From the NCBI GenBank assembly GCA_033032865.1, contig JAWHQI010000064.1, positions 9,858,001 to 9,922,000 of the forward strand: DNA of 64,000 nucleotides, read 5' to 3'. This document shows positions 21,497 to 33,089 of the stretch, piece after piece; within the stretch, counting starts at the first letter, position 1; each line of letters opens with the position of its first letter. Source of the stretch: Dactylorhiza incarnata (taxonomy: Eukaryota; Streptophyta; Magnoliopsida; Asparagales; Orchidaceae). The notes under the pieces were generated by a model, which was given only the letters and a program-made list of their open reading frames with translations, did no database searches and was not told the DNA's origin. Both the position numbers and the translations under genes were made by a program.

Positions 21497-23505
21497 TGAT
21501 AGGAAAATTATTTTCCAAAAACTTGATAAGAAAATAATTTTACGAAATGACTTTGAGGCAAGCGCACCTATCGCGTGTAATATATATATGATAAAAATAT
21601 CATAACATAGTCGTATTAGTCCTGGGTCCCGTCGAGTATTGTTACTTCGAGCTACGCGTATTGTTTTATCGGATATAAAAATGGATGAAAGTTTATGCAT
21701 TAATTAAAAACAAAAATGATAACATAACGATAATAACAAAAATGATAACAATCGCGGGCCTGGTGTGCGTTTAGCAAAAACCAAGAAAAGCGATAGAAAA
21801 GACAAAAAGGGCGCACTAAATTAAAACGCACACACTCTACGAAATTGAAATGAAAGTGGTAAATTGCAGGAATTAAAGAAATGCAATCCCTACCCGAACG
21901 GGTAGAGGGGAAGTAAATGCGTGAGCGAGTTCCACCCAAACGGGTAGACGGGAAATAAATGCAGGACGAGTCCTATCCAAATGGATAGGCGGGAAATAAA
22001 TGCAGGACGAGTCCTATCCAAATGGATAGGCGGGAAATAAATGCAGGACGAGTCCTATCCAAATGGATAGGCGGGAAATAAATGCATTGCAATAATAAAA
22101 TAAAGCTAAGCTATATAACGAAAACAAAAACAACGAAAACATAAACAACGAAATAAAAAAGGTGACGACAACGAAAATGACGGAAACGAAAATGATTAAA
22201 ACATAAAACAACGAAAACACGAATAATAAAAACTTAAAGTGAAAAATACAAAAACAAAAACAACGAAAACTTTAAAGTGAAAATACGAAAACGAAGAAAG
22301 TATTACGAGAGAAAAATGCTCGCTTTGAAGCGATTTTAAACGCAACCCGAATATCTCATTCTTAAACTACCGTGTCAAGGAAGAAAAGAACGAAAAATTA
22401 TGACGACGCATAAATTCGAATATAAGCGAGAAAACCGATTTTATGGCGACGAATAAATCTAGCTAAAGAAAGAAAAATTGCGAAAATTGAAGTGCGGAAA
22501 TAAAGCTAAGTTATGAATTGAAATACGGTGCAGAAATAAAGCTAAGTTATGAATTGAAATACGGTGCAGAATATGAAATTGCAGAATTTGAAATTACGCT
22601 ATGAATGCACGAAAAAACTAAATTTATTTATTGCCATAATAACGGGGTTTACAGGAAATAAAATTACAAAATAAAAAACATTTAATTACAACATTTATAT
22701 TACAAAAAAGGAAATAAAATAAAACCTAATTAATTACATAAAAAAAAATATACAAAATGGTGGAGGAATATTGTGGAAGATCACCCAAAAGGGCAATCCA
22801 TTAGGAGCCAAGAGGTTCCAAGAGGTTCCAAGAGGGGGAATTGATGAGCGGGTCGGCCTCTATTTATAGGCAAAATTTTGGAATTACACGCCCTCGGACA
22901 CGGGCGTGTCTGAGGGCGTGACACGGCTTGGGGTGCGAATAGCCAGAACAGCTGGATCCAGGCTGGCATCTAGAAGGTTTGATCGGCGACTTTGGAAGTA
23001 CACGGGCGTGTTCTAAGGAACACGGGCGTGTTCGATGTCGGCAGGCTTGAGCTTGAACTGGGCGTGACACCTGGCGTGTCCTTTGGTTTTCTGGAAGCTT
23101 TGTTGAGTCACGGCCTCGGTCACGGGCGTGACCCAATCACGGCCGTGACATTGGGCGTGACATTGACATTTGGGCTCGAATCTGGCTGAACATCCAACAC
23201 GGGTGTGACCAAGTACACGGCCTCGGTCACGGGCGTGACCCAGGGCGTGACTTGATGTTTGAGCTGGAAAAAAGACAGAAATGAAAATTATCAGAAATTA
23301 TTGAACACGCCCTTGGACACGGGCGTGTCCGAGGGCGTGACTTAATAAAATTACAGAAATTTTATAAAATGAAAATAAAACTAAGTTAAAAACAAAAATA
23401 GCAAAAACAAACATTTTATTCATTAATTTACATATATTATTTACAAATTTAATTAAAACTATACTAAAAACTATATAGAAAAATGCATATATTTTCTATT
23501 TATCA
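21497..23505 (-). repeat. 3' LTR of element B (2,009 bp)
   Basis: Plus strand TGATAGGAAA...TTTATCA. It has three copies of a GGACGAGTCCTATCC block (about 21963-22075, unit about 45 bp), a minus-strand TATAAATAG at 22860-22868 and the palindrome cluster at 22885-23340. It matches 27259-29263 throughout. Confidence 0.9.
22885..23340. repeat. Cluster of CACGGGCGTG palindromes in LTR of B
   Basis: CACGGGCGTG and the related words CACGCCC, GGGCGTGAC and CACGGCC recur about twenty times, many as facing pairs such as CACGCCCTCGGACACGGGCGTG. In the element's direction the cluster lies directly upstream of the TATA box. The 5' LTR carries the same cluster at 28643-29098. Confidence 0.85.
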
Positions 23506-23520
23506 AACACCCCCATACTT
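23506..23520 (-). other. Polypurine tract of element B
   Basis: On the minus strand AAGTATGGGGGTGTT directly precedes the 3' LTR start TGATAAATAG. A second copy of the tract lies inside the element at 25380-25391. Confidence 0.75.
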
Positions 23521-26500
23521 AAGCTTTTGCTATTCCAGAGCAAAAGTAAGGGATACCTATAAGACGTTAATAAAATTTCTAATTTACTAAAAATTTTATT
23601 TAATCAAAAGTGAGATCGAAATAAATTTAGGAGATTTAAAGAGGTAAGTCCTAAATTGTGAAGATAATTTAAAAAGAGCGAAAAAGTTTTAGCGAAACTT
23701 CTAAAGTTAGTTAAATAGCGTCGAATATTGTAGTTTTTGGCACCTTTTAATTAGAATAGAATTATATAAAACTTTAACTTTTTTAAGAAAATTTTTAAGA
23801 ATAAATAAAACCTACTAATTATGCTCTCGCAAACTTTTTAAATTAAAATCTAGCTTACAATTTTAGTGGCTAAGGGGTAGGGGAAAAAGGAAAGCTTTGG
23901 CAAAGAGAAGAGTTCTTGGATTAGGGGTGATGGATTTAATCCTCTCACCCCACCTTTTTGGTGGTTTTGCTTTGATTCCCAACGTTGGTTTACGGGGGAT
24001 AATTGAAATCTTTTTAAACTTAACCCAATGCCCGTGTTTACGGAATTTTATTTTTATTCCCATTGACACGAGATTTCTTTTAACAATATTGGGTGCCTGT
24101 GTTTACGGAATCTTTTTATTCCCATTGACACAGGATTTCTTTTAAAACGTCTTCTTTTACTTTTTATGCCAAGCTAAAGGGGTGAGGGTTTCAAAAGAAA
24201 AACTAGAGTAATAAAAGAGTATTTGAGAGCAAAATTTAGTAGATTAGAATATTCCTAAAGTTTCACAAGTTCGAGTTAGAATAATTGAATCTAAAGATGG
24301 TTTGCCAATATAATACAAAAACGAATCTATTTAGGGTTAACTCGAGGTAGTGCTAAAAGTTTTGTTCTCAAATTTAATTAAAATCACAAGAAATTTTTTA
24401 CTACCAAAATTCCTTGATTTAAATTTACAAACTATGATGCAAATAAAATGGTTTTAGCAAATCAAAAATAGTGAAAACGCTTAAAGATAAACTCTACCTA
24501 GCCTTGGAAATAACAAAAAGCTAAGTAGGGGTTTTTATTCTATTTTTGGAGTTTTTTGATAAGTTTTTCTTTTCATCAATTTTTTTTTGAGTTTTTAAGA
24601 TATGATATTTTTTGATTTTTTATAACAAAATACATATATAAATACTTAATAAAAACAAAGTAACAAAAAGAAAGAAGAAAATTAAGAAAAGCAAAAATAC
24701 ATACAAAATATTTTTTTGGTTTTTTGTAATATATTTTTTTTTCATCAAAATTTTTTTTTTGATTTTTTAATTTTGGTTATAACAAAAATATACATTTAAA
24801 TAGTTTAATAAAAACAAAGAAAAAAGGAAAGAAGAAAAATTAAGAAAAGTAAAAATACATACAACATATTTTTTTGGTTTTTTCTAAGAAATTTTTCATC
24901 ATAATTTTTTGGTTTTTTAATTTTATTAAAAATATGTATATTAATACTAAAAAAGAAAAAGAAAGAGAAAGAAAGGAAAATAAAAATTTATATAAATTTT
25001 TTTGGTGTTATGACAAAATGAATTTTGTTATAACAAATTTTTAAGTATATATTTTCATCATTTTTTTTGGATTTTGATTTATTTTCAAATATGGATATTT
25101 ATATACAAACAAAAATATAAAAATAAAACGTGTATAATAATTTTTTGGTGTTTTTTTTTTCAAGTTATTTAATAATTTTTTTTGGATTTTTTTGATTTTG
25201 TTACATATTAAAATTTTACAAAAAGAAATGAAAAATAAAAGGAGGGACAAAGATGTTGCAACATAAATTTATTATGTCATAACAAATTTTGTTATGTTAT
25301 AACAAATAGCTTTTTTATGTTGTAACAAATTGCTATTTTATTTATTTTGTTATATTTTTGTTTTTGAAAACATACCATACCCCCATACTTAAAATCAACA
25401 TTGTCCCCAATGTTGAAGTAAATATGAGGAACAATTGTATATATGTACAAAAGCATGAAAAAGAGGTAAAAGAAAATACAAGGGGGGAAAAAGCAGGGGG
25501 AAAAAGCACGCCCCTATTTTGGAGACGGGATAACCGGAATAATTACCTGCAAAAGATGTTAAAACATAATAATAAAGGGGTTATTTACAAAAAAAGGGGG
25601 GGGGGATAAAAAAAAAGAGATTATATTATATACATATATGTATATAATTATAAGTTTTTTTATGTTTGTTTTATTATTTTTCTAAGTTACAAAAAATAAA
25701 ACATATAAATAAAGCAAAACTATATATATATAAGTTTTTTATTTGTTTTTCTTATTTTTTCTAAGTTACAAAAAATAAAACTTATAAATAAAGCAAAATT
25801 ATATATATATAATTTTTTTGTCAGCATTTTTGGACTTTTCTTAAATATATACATTTATAAACATAATGATACTTAATATATAAAAAAAAGAACAAAAATA
25901 ATAAGGACAAAAAAAAGGGAAAAACAAAGTAAATAGAAAACATTTATTATTATTATTTTTTCTATATTACAAAAAGAATGAAATATATAAAGTAAAACTA
26001 TATATTTTTTTGAAGTTTTCTAAATATATTTTCATCATTTTTAAAATATGCATATTTATAAAAACCTTTATACTTAATAAAAATAAGAAAAATAAAGAGA
26101 AGCTTTAAAATAAAAAACAAAGAAGAAGAAGTGAAATCGAAGGATAAAAGTAATAGGGTTTTCCCTTTTCAAAATATCGACAAAAATCCCCTTTCGGGTC
26201 TGTCGAGTAATCCTACTTCGAGAAAACTACCTATTATTCTATCTCAAAAATTCCAAAAATTCTTTAAGATTTATTTTTCAAAGTTTTTCATTATTTTGTT
26301 ATTTTAGTTAGAGTATTTTTTTTGTTTTGTTTAAATATGCATAAATAAGCTTAATGAAAATAAAATAGAAATCATATTATTTTTTTATTTTTCTTGCATA
26401 TTTATATACAAAATAAAACTAAATAAGTAATAATAAAAGAAACTTAAGAAAGAAAACAAAGTAAAAAAAAAAGAGGAAAGAAACAAAACATTTTTTGTTT

Positions 26501-27234
26501 TGATTTTTCTTATATGTACAAATATATACATAATGATACTAAAAAAAGTACAAAAAAGAGAAAAACAAAGAAAGAAAAAAAAATCATTTATGATTTTTGG
26601 GTTTTTCTATATTTACAAAAAACATGAAATATATATATAAAGTAAAACCATATATATTTTTGGAGTTTTCTACTTATGTTTTCATCATCATTTAAAATAC
26701 ACATATTTAAAGTTATATTAAAACATAAGAAAAAAAAGGAAATTAATAAAGAAAAGCTTTAAGATGAAAAGCAAGGAAGAAAAAGTAGAAATAATAAGGT
26801 AAAAGCAACGGGGTTTCCTCTTTTCAAAATATCGACAAAAATCCCCTTTCGGGTCTGTCGAGTAATCCTACTTCGAGAAAACGATCTATTGTCCTATCTC
26901 AAAATTCCTAGAATTCATTTTGATTTTGATTATAAAGTTTTTCATTATTATTTTTCATTTTGAAATTTGAAATAATATGTTTTCAAATATGCATATAAAA
27001 ACTTTAATGAAAAACAAAATAGAAATCCTATCATTTTTTTTGGATTTTCTTATAGGCATATAAAGAAAGAACATATGTTTTTTTTTTGTTTTTAATTTTA
27101 TATATTTACAAATTAAGGCTTAATGAAAAGAAAGAACATATATTTTTTTGGTTTTGGGGGTTTTTTAATTTTTTTGATTTTTTGAAGATGATAAAATCAA
27201 TAACGTAAACTCTTTTCGCAATATCGATGAAGTT
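23521..27234 (-). other. Non-coding interior of element B
   Basis: Very AT-rich with long A/T runs and no frame resembling a protein. Visible internal structure: a 70-bp tandem pair (about 24027-24140, GTGTTTACGGAAT...CCATTGACAC), a second purine tract with hairpin (25380-25415), and a segment TCGACAAAAATCCCCTTTCG present at about 26184 and 26832 that also resembles the LTR (CGTCGAGTA...ACTTCGAG). The interior therefore seems built from duplicated element pieces. Confidence 0.7.
25380..25415 (-). other. Internal purine tract with 8-bp hairpin
   Basis: On the plus strand CCCCATACTTA repeats the complement of the true polypurine tract. It is followed by CAACATTG-TCCC-CAATGTTG, a perfect 8-bp stem with a 4-base loop. 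Extra internal purine tracts of this type are usual in Athila-like elements and may start a second plus-strand DNA. Confidence 0.6.
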
Positions 27235-27252
27235 TCCCCGGCAACGGCGCCA
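27235..27252 (-). other. Primer-binding site of element B (Asp-tRNA type)
   Basis: Minus-strand TGGCGCCGTTGCCGGGGA, identical to that of element C, six bases inside the 5' LTR. Confidence 0.85.
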
Positions 27253-27258
27253 AAAACT

Positions 27259-29263
27259 TGATAGGAAAATTATTTTCCAAAAACTTGATAAGAAAATAAT
27301 TTTACGAAATGACTTTGAGGCAAGCGCACCTATCGCGTGTAATATATATATGATAAAAATATCATAACATAGTCGTATTAGTCCTGGGTCCCGTCGAGTA
27401 TTGTTACTTCGAGCTACGCGTATTGTTTTATCGGATATAAAAATGGATGAAAGTTTATGCATTAATTAAAAACAAAAATGATAACATAACGATAATAACA
27501 AAAATGATAACAATCGCGGGTTTGGTGTGCGTTTAGCAAAAACCAAGAAAAGCGATAGAAAAGACAAAAAGGACGCACTAAATTAAAATGCACACACTCT
27601 ACGAAATTGAAATGAAAGCGGTAAATTGCAGGAATTAAAGAAATGCAATCCCTACCCGAACGGGTAGAGGGGAAGTAAATGCGTGAGCGAGTTCCACCCA
27701 AACGGGTAGACGGGAAATAAATGCAGGACGAGTCCTATCCAAATGGATAGGCGGGAAATAAATGCAGGACGAGTCCTATCCAAATGGATAGGCGGGAAAT
27801 AAATGCAGGACGAGTCCTATCCAAATGGATAGGCGGGAAATAAATGCATTGCAATAATGAAATAAAGCTAAGCTATATAACGAAAACAAAAACAACGAAA
27901 ACATAAACAACGAAATAAAAAAGGTGACGACAACGAAAATGATGGAAACGAAAATGATTAAAACATAAAACAACGAAAACACGAATAATAAAAACTTAAA
28001 GTGAAAAATACAAAAACAACGAAAACTTTAAAGTGAAAATACGAAAACGAAGAAAGTATTACGAGAGAAAAATGCTCGCTTTGAAGCGATTTTAAACGCA
28101 ACCCGAATATCTCATTCTTAAACTACCGTGTCAAGGAAGAAAAGAACGAAAAATTATGACGACGCATAAATTCGAATATAAGCGAGAAAACCGATTTTAT
28201 GGCGACGAATAAATCTAGCTAAAGAAAGAAAAATTGCGAAAATTGAAGTGCGGAAATAAAGCTAAGTTATGAATTGAAATACGGTGCAGAAATAAAGCTA
28301 AGTTATGAATTGAAATACGGTGCAGAATATGAAATTGCAGAATTTGAAATTACGCTATGAATGCACGAAAAAACTAAATTTATTTATTGCCATAATAACG
28401 GGGTTTACAGGAAATAAAATTACAAAATAAAAAACATTTAATTACAACATTTATATTACAAAAAAGGAAATAAAATAAAACCTAATTAATTACATAAAAA
28501 AAAGAAAATACAAAATGGTGGAGGAATATTGTGGAAGATCACCCAAAAGGGCAATCCATTAGGAGCCAAGAGGTTCCAAGAGGTTCCAAGAGGGGGAATT
28601 GATGAGGGGGTCGGCCTCTATTTATAGGCAAAATTTTGGAATTACACGCCCTCGGACACGGGCGTGTCTGAGGGCGTGACACGGCTTGGGGTGCGAATAG
28701 CCAGAACAGCTGGATCCAGGCTGGCATCTAGAAGGTTTGATCGGCTACTTTGGAAGTACACGGGCGTGTTCTAAGGAACACGGGCGTGTTCGATGTCGGC
28801 AGGCTTGAGCTTGAACTGGGCGTGACACCTGGCGTGTCCTTTGGTTTTCTGGAAGCTTTGTTGAGTCACGGCCTCGGTCACGGGCGTGACCCAATCACGG
28901 CCGTGACATTGGGCGTGACATTGACATTTGGGCTCGAATCTGGCTGAACATCCAACACGGGCGTGACCAAGTACACGGCCTCGGTCACGGGCGTGACCCA
29001 GGGCGTGACTTGATGTTTGAGCTGGAAAAAAGACAGAAATGAAAATTATCAGAAATTATTGAACACGCCCTTGGACACGGGCGTGTCCGAGGGCGTGACT
29101 TAATAAAATTACAGAAATTTTATAAAATGAAAATAAAACTAAGTTAAAAACAAAAATAGCAAAAACAAACATTTTATTCATTAATTTACATATATTATTT
29201 ACAAATTTAATTAAAACTATACTAAAAACTATATATAAAAATGCATATATTTTCTATTTATCA
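27259..29263 (-). repeat. 5' LTR of element B (2,005 bp)
   Basis: Near-identical to 21497-23505, with small differences such as TTGGTG versus CTGGTG near 27520 and an indel near 28015. It ends at TTTATCA followed by the ATATT duplication. Confidence 0.9.
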
Positions 29264-29268
29264 ATATT

Positions 29269-30906
29269 CCATGCTAGGTGCACTTCTAGGCCCATTTTGG
29301 TGTGATTTCATGCTTTTCTTCATTAGTAGTTTTCATGCTCCGTTAGGTGCCACTTTCAGTGGCTAGATTCGTGGTTGTGCTGGAATAGGAGTCGTGCAGG
29401 TGTTCCTGGTGCAACTCTGCACAGGAACACTGCGCACGATCACCGGTTCTATTGCGCACGACCACTGGTCGTGCGCCACTGATCGTGTGCACTTAACCCT
29501 TTTTTTATGAGTTCTGTTTGGTGCAGTGCGCACGACCATCTACGCTAGTGCGCACGACCATCTACGCTAGTGCGCACGACCACCGGTCGTGCGCCACTGT
29601 TCGTGCGCGCTTATCATCAATTTCTTGAGTTCTGTTTCAATCAGTGCGCACGACCACCGACGATAGTGCGCACGACCACCGGTCGTGCGCCACCGGTCGT
29701 GCAAACATGTTATTTCATAATTTCTGTCTTTGCAGGTTACGTCCAGGCAGAGCGCACGATCACAGGATTCTTGTGCGCACGACCACTGGTCGTGCGCCAA
29801 TGACCGTGCGCACTGTTTAATTCCAGCGCCTATAAATACCGCTGCTCGCGATTTAGGTCAGATCGACCGCCGTTTTCACGCCCAGCTCCGCCGTTCCGTG
29901 CCAGTTTCGCCCCTCCATCGTCGCCCACCATCTAGAGGTGCTCCGGGCTTGTTCTTCACGCCAATCTTGAGCCGGAGTTTCCTCTCGGCCTCCTCCTTCA
30001 TCCAAGAGCTCCAAAGGAAGACCTAGCCGCCATTGCCATCAAGCAAGAGGAAGTTTGCAACCTCTACCGGATCGTGACACGAAGAAGACGGGTCCATTGG
30101 AGAGTCGTGACAGCTCTCTCTACCCCGGACGTAGTTGCGGACCGAGCTTGGACGCGGATTGACAACCCGGCGACTCCAACCGTGAATCTCCAACAAGCCT
30201 TCGGATTCGGTCGATTTCTTGCCTTGTTCTCCTCTTATTGATTGTTGTAATAGTTAGATCTTTTGTATTTTGATGAAGAACACTATAGACCTTGCTATTT
30301 AAAGTTATTTCATGTCTATGTGAAATACCCTTTTTGTTTATTTGTGTGCTTGAGGTGCGCCCCATTCCATCCTCCATCCCGCCGTCACGTCCGGTGCCGC
30401 ACTAGCAATTGCTAGTGGCGTGCTTGTCGAAGAGGTGCTTGCGACCCTCATTCCATTAGTCTACTCGCCCATCCGCCTACCGAAGCGTGGCATAGCGGCC
30501 CGTGTATTCCATCCCGCCTAACGAAGCAGCGCGCTCAAGGCCTGCATAGTTCGATCCGCATGCCTACTCGTCCATCCGCCCTTATGAAGTAGCGCGCCCA
30601 AGGCCTACGTAGTCTTCCATCCCGCCGAGCGAAGCTTTGCATAGCGGCATTGCATAGGAGTAGTTGTAGCATTTTCTCTTTATTTTCCACAAACCAAACC
30701 AACCCCCGTTTCCGCAATCCATCCGACCCAAAGGACTTCGATCTCAAGTCCTTCCTTGAACGTTAACTCCACCTTACTGTGTTCCTTGAGAGATTCGATA
30801 CTCGGGGATTACTCCTCGTTTTATATTACTTGAACGATCGGTACACTACCGTTTCGTGTCGCAGTCTAGCCACCGCCTATAGCGGTGTGCTAAGATTTGC
30901 GCATCA
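29269..30906 (+). repeat. 3' LTR of element C, part 2
   Basis: Resumes exactly where 21496 left off (CCATGCTAGG...) and ends GCGCATCA. Together with part 1 it is 1,736 bp, 22 bp longer than the 5' LTR because of one extra CATCTACGCTAGTGCGCACG unit in the palindrome cluster. Confidence 0.9.
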
Positions 30907-30911
30907 CCTGC

Positions 30912-31553
30912 CGGGGCGGAGAGAGACTACGGGTCGGCCCCTCTCCAGCTCGCCCCCTAGCTGGGGCGGGGCGAGACTGGGGGTTGGCCCCTCTCGAGCT
31001 CGCCCCCTAGCTGGGGCGGGGCGAGACCATGGGTTGGCCCCTCTCCAGCTCGTCCCCTAGCTGGGGTGGGGCGAGACAGAGGGTTGGCCCCTTTAAGGCG
31101 CGCCCCGTAGCTGGGGCGGGGCGAGACCGGGGGTTGGCCCCTCTCCGGCTCGCCCCCTAGCTGGGGCGGGGCGAGACCGGGGGTTGGCCCCTCTCCGGCT
31201 CGCCCCATAGCTGGGGCGTGGCGAGACCGGGGGTTGGCCCCTCTCCGGCTCGCCCCCTTGCTGGGGCGGGGCGAGACCAGGGGTTGGCCCCTCTCCGGTT
31301 CGCCCCCTCTGCTGGGGGGGGGGGGGGGGGGGGCGAGAGGGGGCTGGTCGGCCACCTCCCTCGCCCCCTTGCAGGAGATGGGGCGAGAGGGGGCAGGCCG
31401 CCCTCATCTCTCGACCCCTTCCAAGGACTGGGCGAGCAGGGGGCAGGATGCCCTCCCTGCTCGCTCCTTTCTTTTCCTGGGACAACTAAACATTAACATT
31501 TGGCCCAAAGACCTCCATCCTGGGGGCTCACTCGGCGACTACAGGGTTATACA
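30912..31553 (-). repeat. Tat-2 3' LTR, part 2, with a 50-bp array
   Basis: Continues the LTR after the right CCTGC duplication. Eight units of about 50 bp (GCTGGGGCGGGGCGAGAC, then GGGGGTTGGCCCCTCTCC, then GCTCGCCCCCTA) run from about 30930 to 31330 and include a G20 run at 31314-31333. The LTR ends GGGTTATACA. The minus-strand purine tract (GAAAAGAGTGGTGATTG) adjoins it. Long frames on both strands are repeat artefacts. Confidence 0.8.
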
Positions 31554-31639
31554 CAATCACCACTCTTTTCGAGCGGGACTCACGCTCAGAAAGAAAAGTC
31601 CAACCCTGCAAATTCGGCGAGTGCCTTCCTGAGTGCCCG

Positions 31640-32785
31640 GCTAACGGAGCCACCTCGAGGGGAAAATTACTTAGCCTCTCCGAGAGGCCTTCTTACCCTG
31701 CCGGCTAGTGAGAAACCGGCTTGCGGAGCCACCTCAGGGGAAAAATTACTTAGCCTCCCCGAGAAGCCTTCCTACCCTGCCGGCTAGTGAGAGCCCGGCT
31801 AGTGGAGCCACCTCGAGGAAAAAACACTTAGCTTCCCCGAGAGGCCTTCCTACCCTGCCGGCTAGTGAGAGCCCGGCAGCGGAATCGATCTGGGGCACTC
31901 TAGCACAAAGAACTTGCTACCTTGCCAGCCTCTCCAGAGATCAACCTGACCCACCGTCTATGAGAGCCGGTAGCGTAATCGATCTGGGGTCTCCAGCACA
32001 AAGAACTTGCTACCTTGTCAGCCTCTCTAGAGATCAACCTGACCCACCATCTATGAGAGCCCGGCTGCGGAATCGATCTGGGGTACTCCAACACACAGAA
32101 CTTGCTACCCTGCCGGCCTCTCCAGAGATCAACCTGACCCACTGTCTATGAGATCCCGGCAGCGGAATCGACCTGGGGCACTCTAGCATAAAGAACTTAT
32201 TTACTTGTCAGCCTCTCTAGAGATCAACCTGACCCATCGTCTATGAGAGCCCAACAACGGAATCGATCTGGGGCACTATAGCACAAAGAACTTGCTACCC
32301 TGCCAGCCTCTTCAGAGATCAACCTGACCCACCGTCTATGAGAGCCCGACAGTGGAATCAATCTGGGGCACTCCAGCACAAAGAACTTGCTACCCTGCCA
32401 ACCTCTCCAGAGATCAACCTGACCCACCATCTATGAGAGCCCGACAGCGGAATCGATTTGGGGCACTCCAGCCCAAAGAACTTGCTACCTTGCCAGCCTT
32501 TCTAGAGATCAACCTGACCCAACATCTATGAGAGCCCAACAGCTGAATCGATCTGGGGCACTCCAACACAAAGAACTTGCTACCTTGCCAGCCTCTCCAG
32601 AGATCAACCTGACCCACCATCTATGAGAGCTCGGCAGCGGAATCGATCTGGGGCACTCCAGCGCAGAGAACTTGCTACCCTGCCAGCCTCTCCAGAGATC
32701 AAACCGACCCACCGTCTATGAGAGCCCGACAGTGGAATCGATCTGGGGCACTCCAGCATAAAGAACTTGTTACCACATTAGTCAT
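31640..32785. repeat. Two tandem arrays of Tat-2 (83 bp and 95 bp)
   Basis: Three units of about 83 bp (CCTGCCGGCTAGTGAGAGCC with GGAGCCACCTCGAGG) at 31640-31880 lead into about nine units of about 95 bp (GAGATCAACCTGACCCACC, CTATGAGAGCCCG, GGAATCGATCTGGGGCACTC). The shared core with the arrays of Tat-1 and Tat-3 is CTGCC(A/G)GC.TAG.GAGAGCC. Confidence 0.85.
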
Positions 32786-32844
32786 AATATTGTATGTAAG
32801 AAAAAACTAAGTCTGGAAACAAACCATCACACTACATGGACCTG

Positions 32845-32990
32845 ATGGAGACGATGTCCTCAAACCACTACAGGTGCAAGACTGGTTCATCATTGCCGGA
32901 GTAGTAAGACATCTCCGGCCCCCTGAACCCCTCCGAAACTGGGACTAAGAGGATCAACTCACAAAAGAAACTTCCCTCCCCGGCTCGACG
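32845..32990 (-). pseudogene. Tat-2 gag fragment
   Basis: The minus strand encodes a short relative of the Tat-1 capsid start: FCELILLVP near 32960, then a segment ending WFEDIVSI near 32850, with one stop. It is all that remains of the capsid domain; pol is missing altogether. Confidence 0.65.
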
Positions 32991-33089
32991 AGTGGTTCAC
33001 TTTCGCGGAGTCAGCCCGCCGACCTTTGCGCTTACTGGACTACCGAACAACTGCCGCCCACGGAGGTCTCGCTAAATCGCCTCCGCTCA

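Larger units (their letters stand above)
21497..29263 (-). mobile_element. Element B: Athila-type non-coding LTR element (LARD)
   Basis: 7,767 bp between ATATT (21492-21496) and ATATT (29264-29268). On the minus strand the order is 5' LTR (27259-29263), Asp-type primer site (27235-27252), a 3.7-kb AT-rich interior without any gag or pol frame, polypurine tract, and 3' LTR (21497-23505). LTRs are almost identical (2,005 and 2,009 bp), so it inserted recently, into the 3' LTR of element C and in opposite orientation. With no protein of its own it must be mobilised in trans. Confidence 0.9.
16508..30906 (+). mobile_element. Element C: Athila-type non-autonomous LTR element
   Basis: Bounded by TGATGAGTCC and GCGCATCA with a 5-bp duplication, CCTGC, at 16503-16507 and 30907-30911. 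Excluding the inserted element B it is about 6.6 kb: 5' LTR 16508-18221, primer site, one open frame (18476-19675), about 1.7 kb non-coding DNA and 3' LTR 21399-30906 (split). There is no protease, RT or integrase. The Asp-tRNA-type primer site groups it with Athila-like elements. The two LTRs are nearly identical by eye, so it is a young insertion. Confidence 0.9.

Noticed and set aside
30957..31485. Overlapping proline/arginine-rich frames
   Set aside because: Produced by the 50-bp GC-rich LTR array; no start, domain or conservation.
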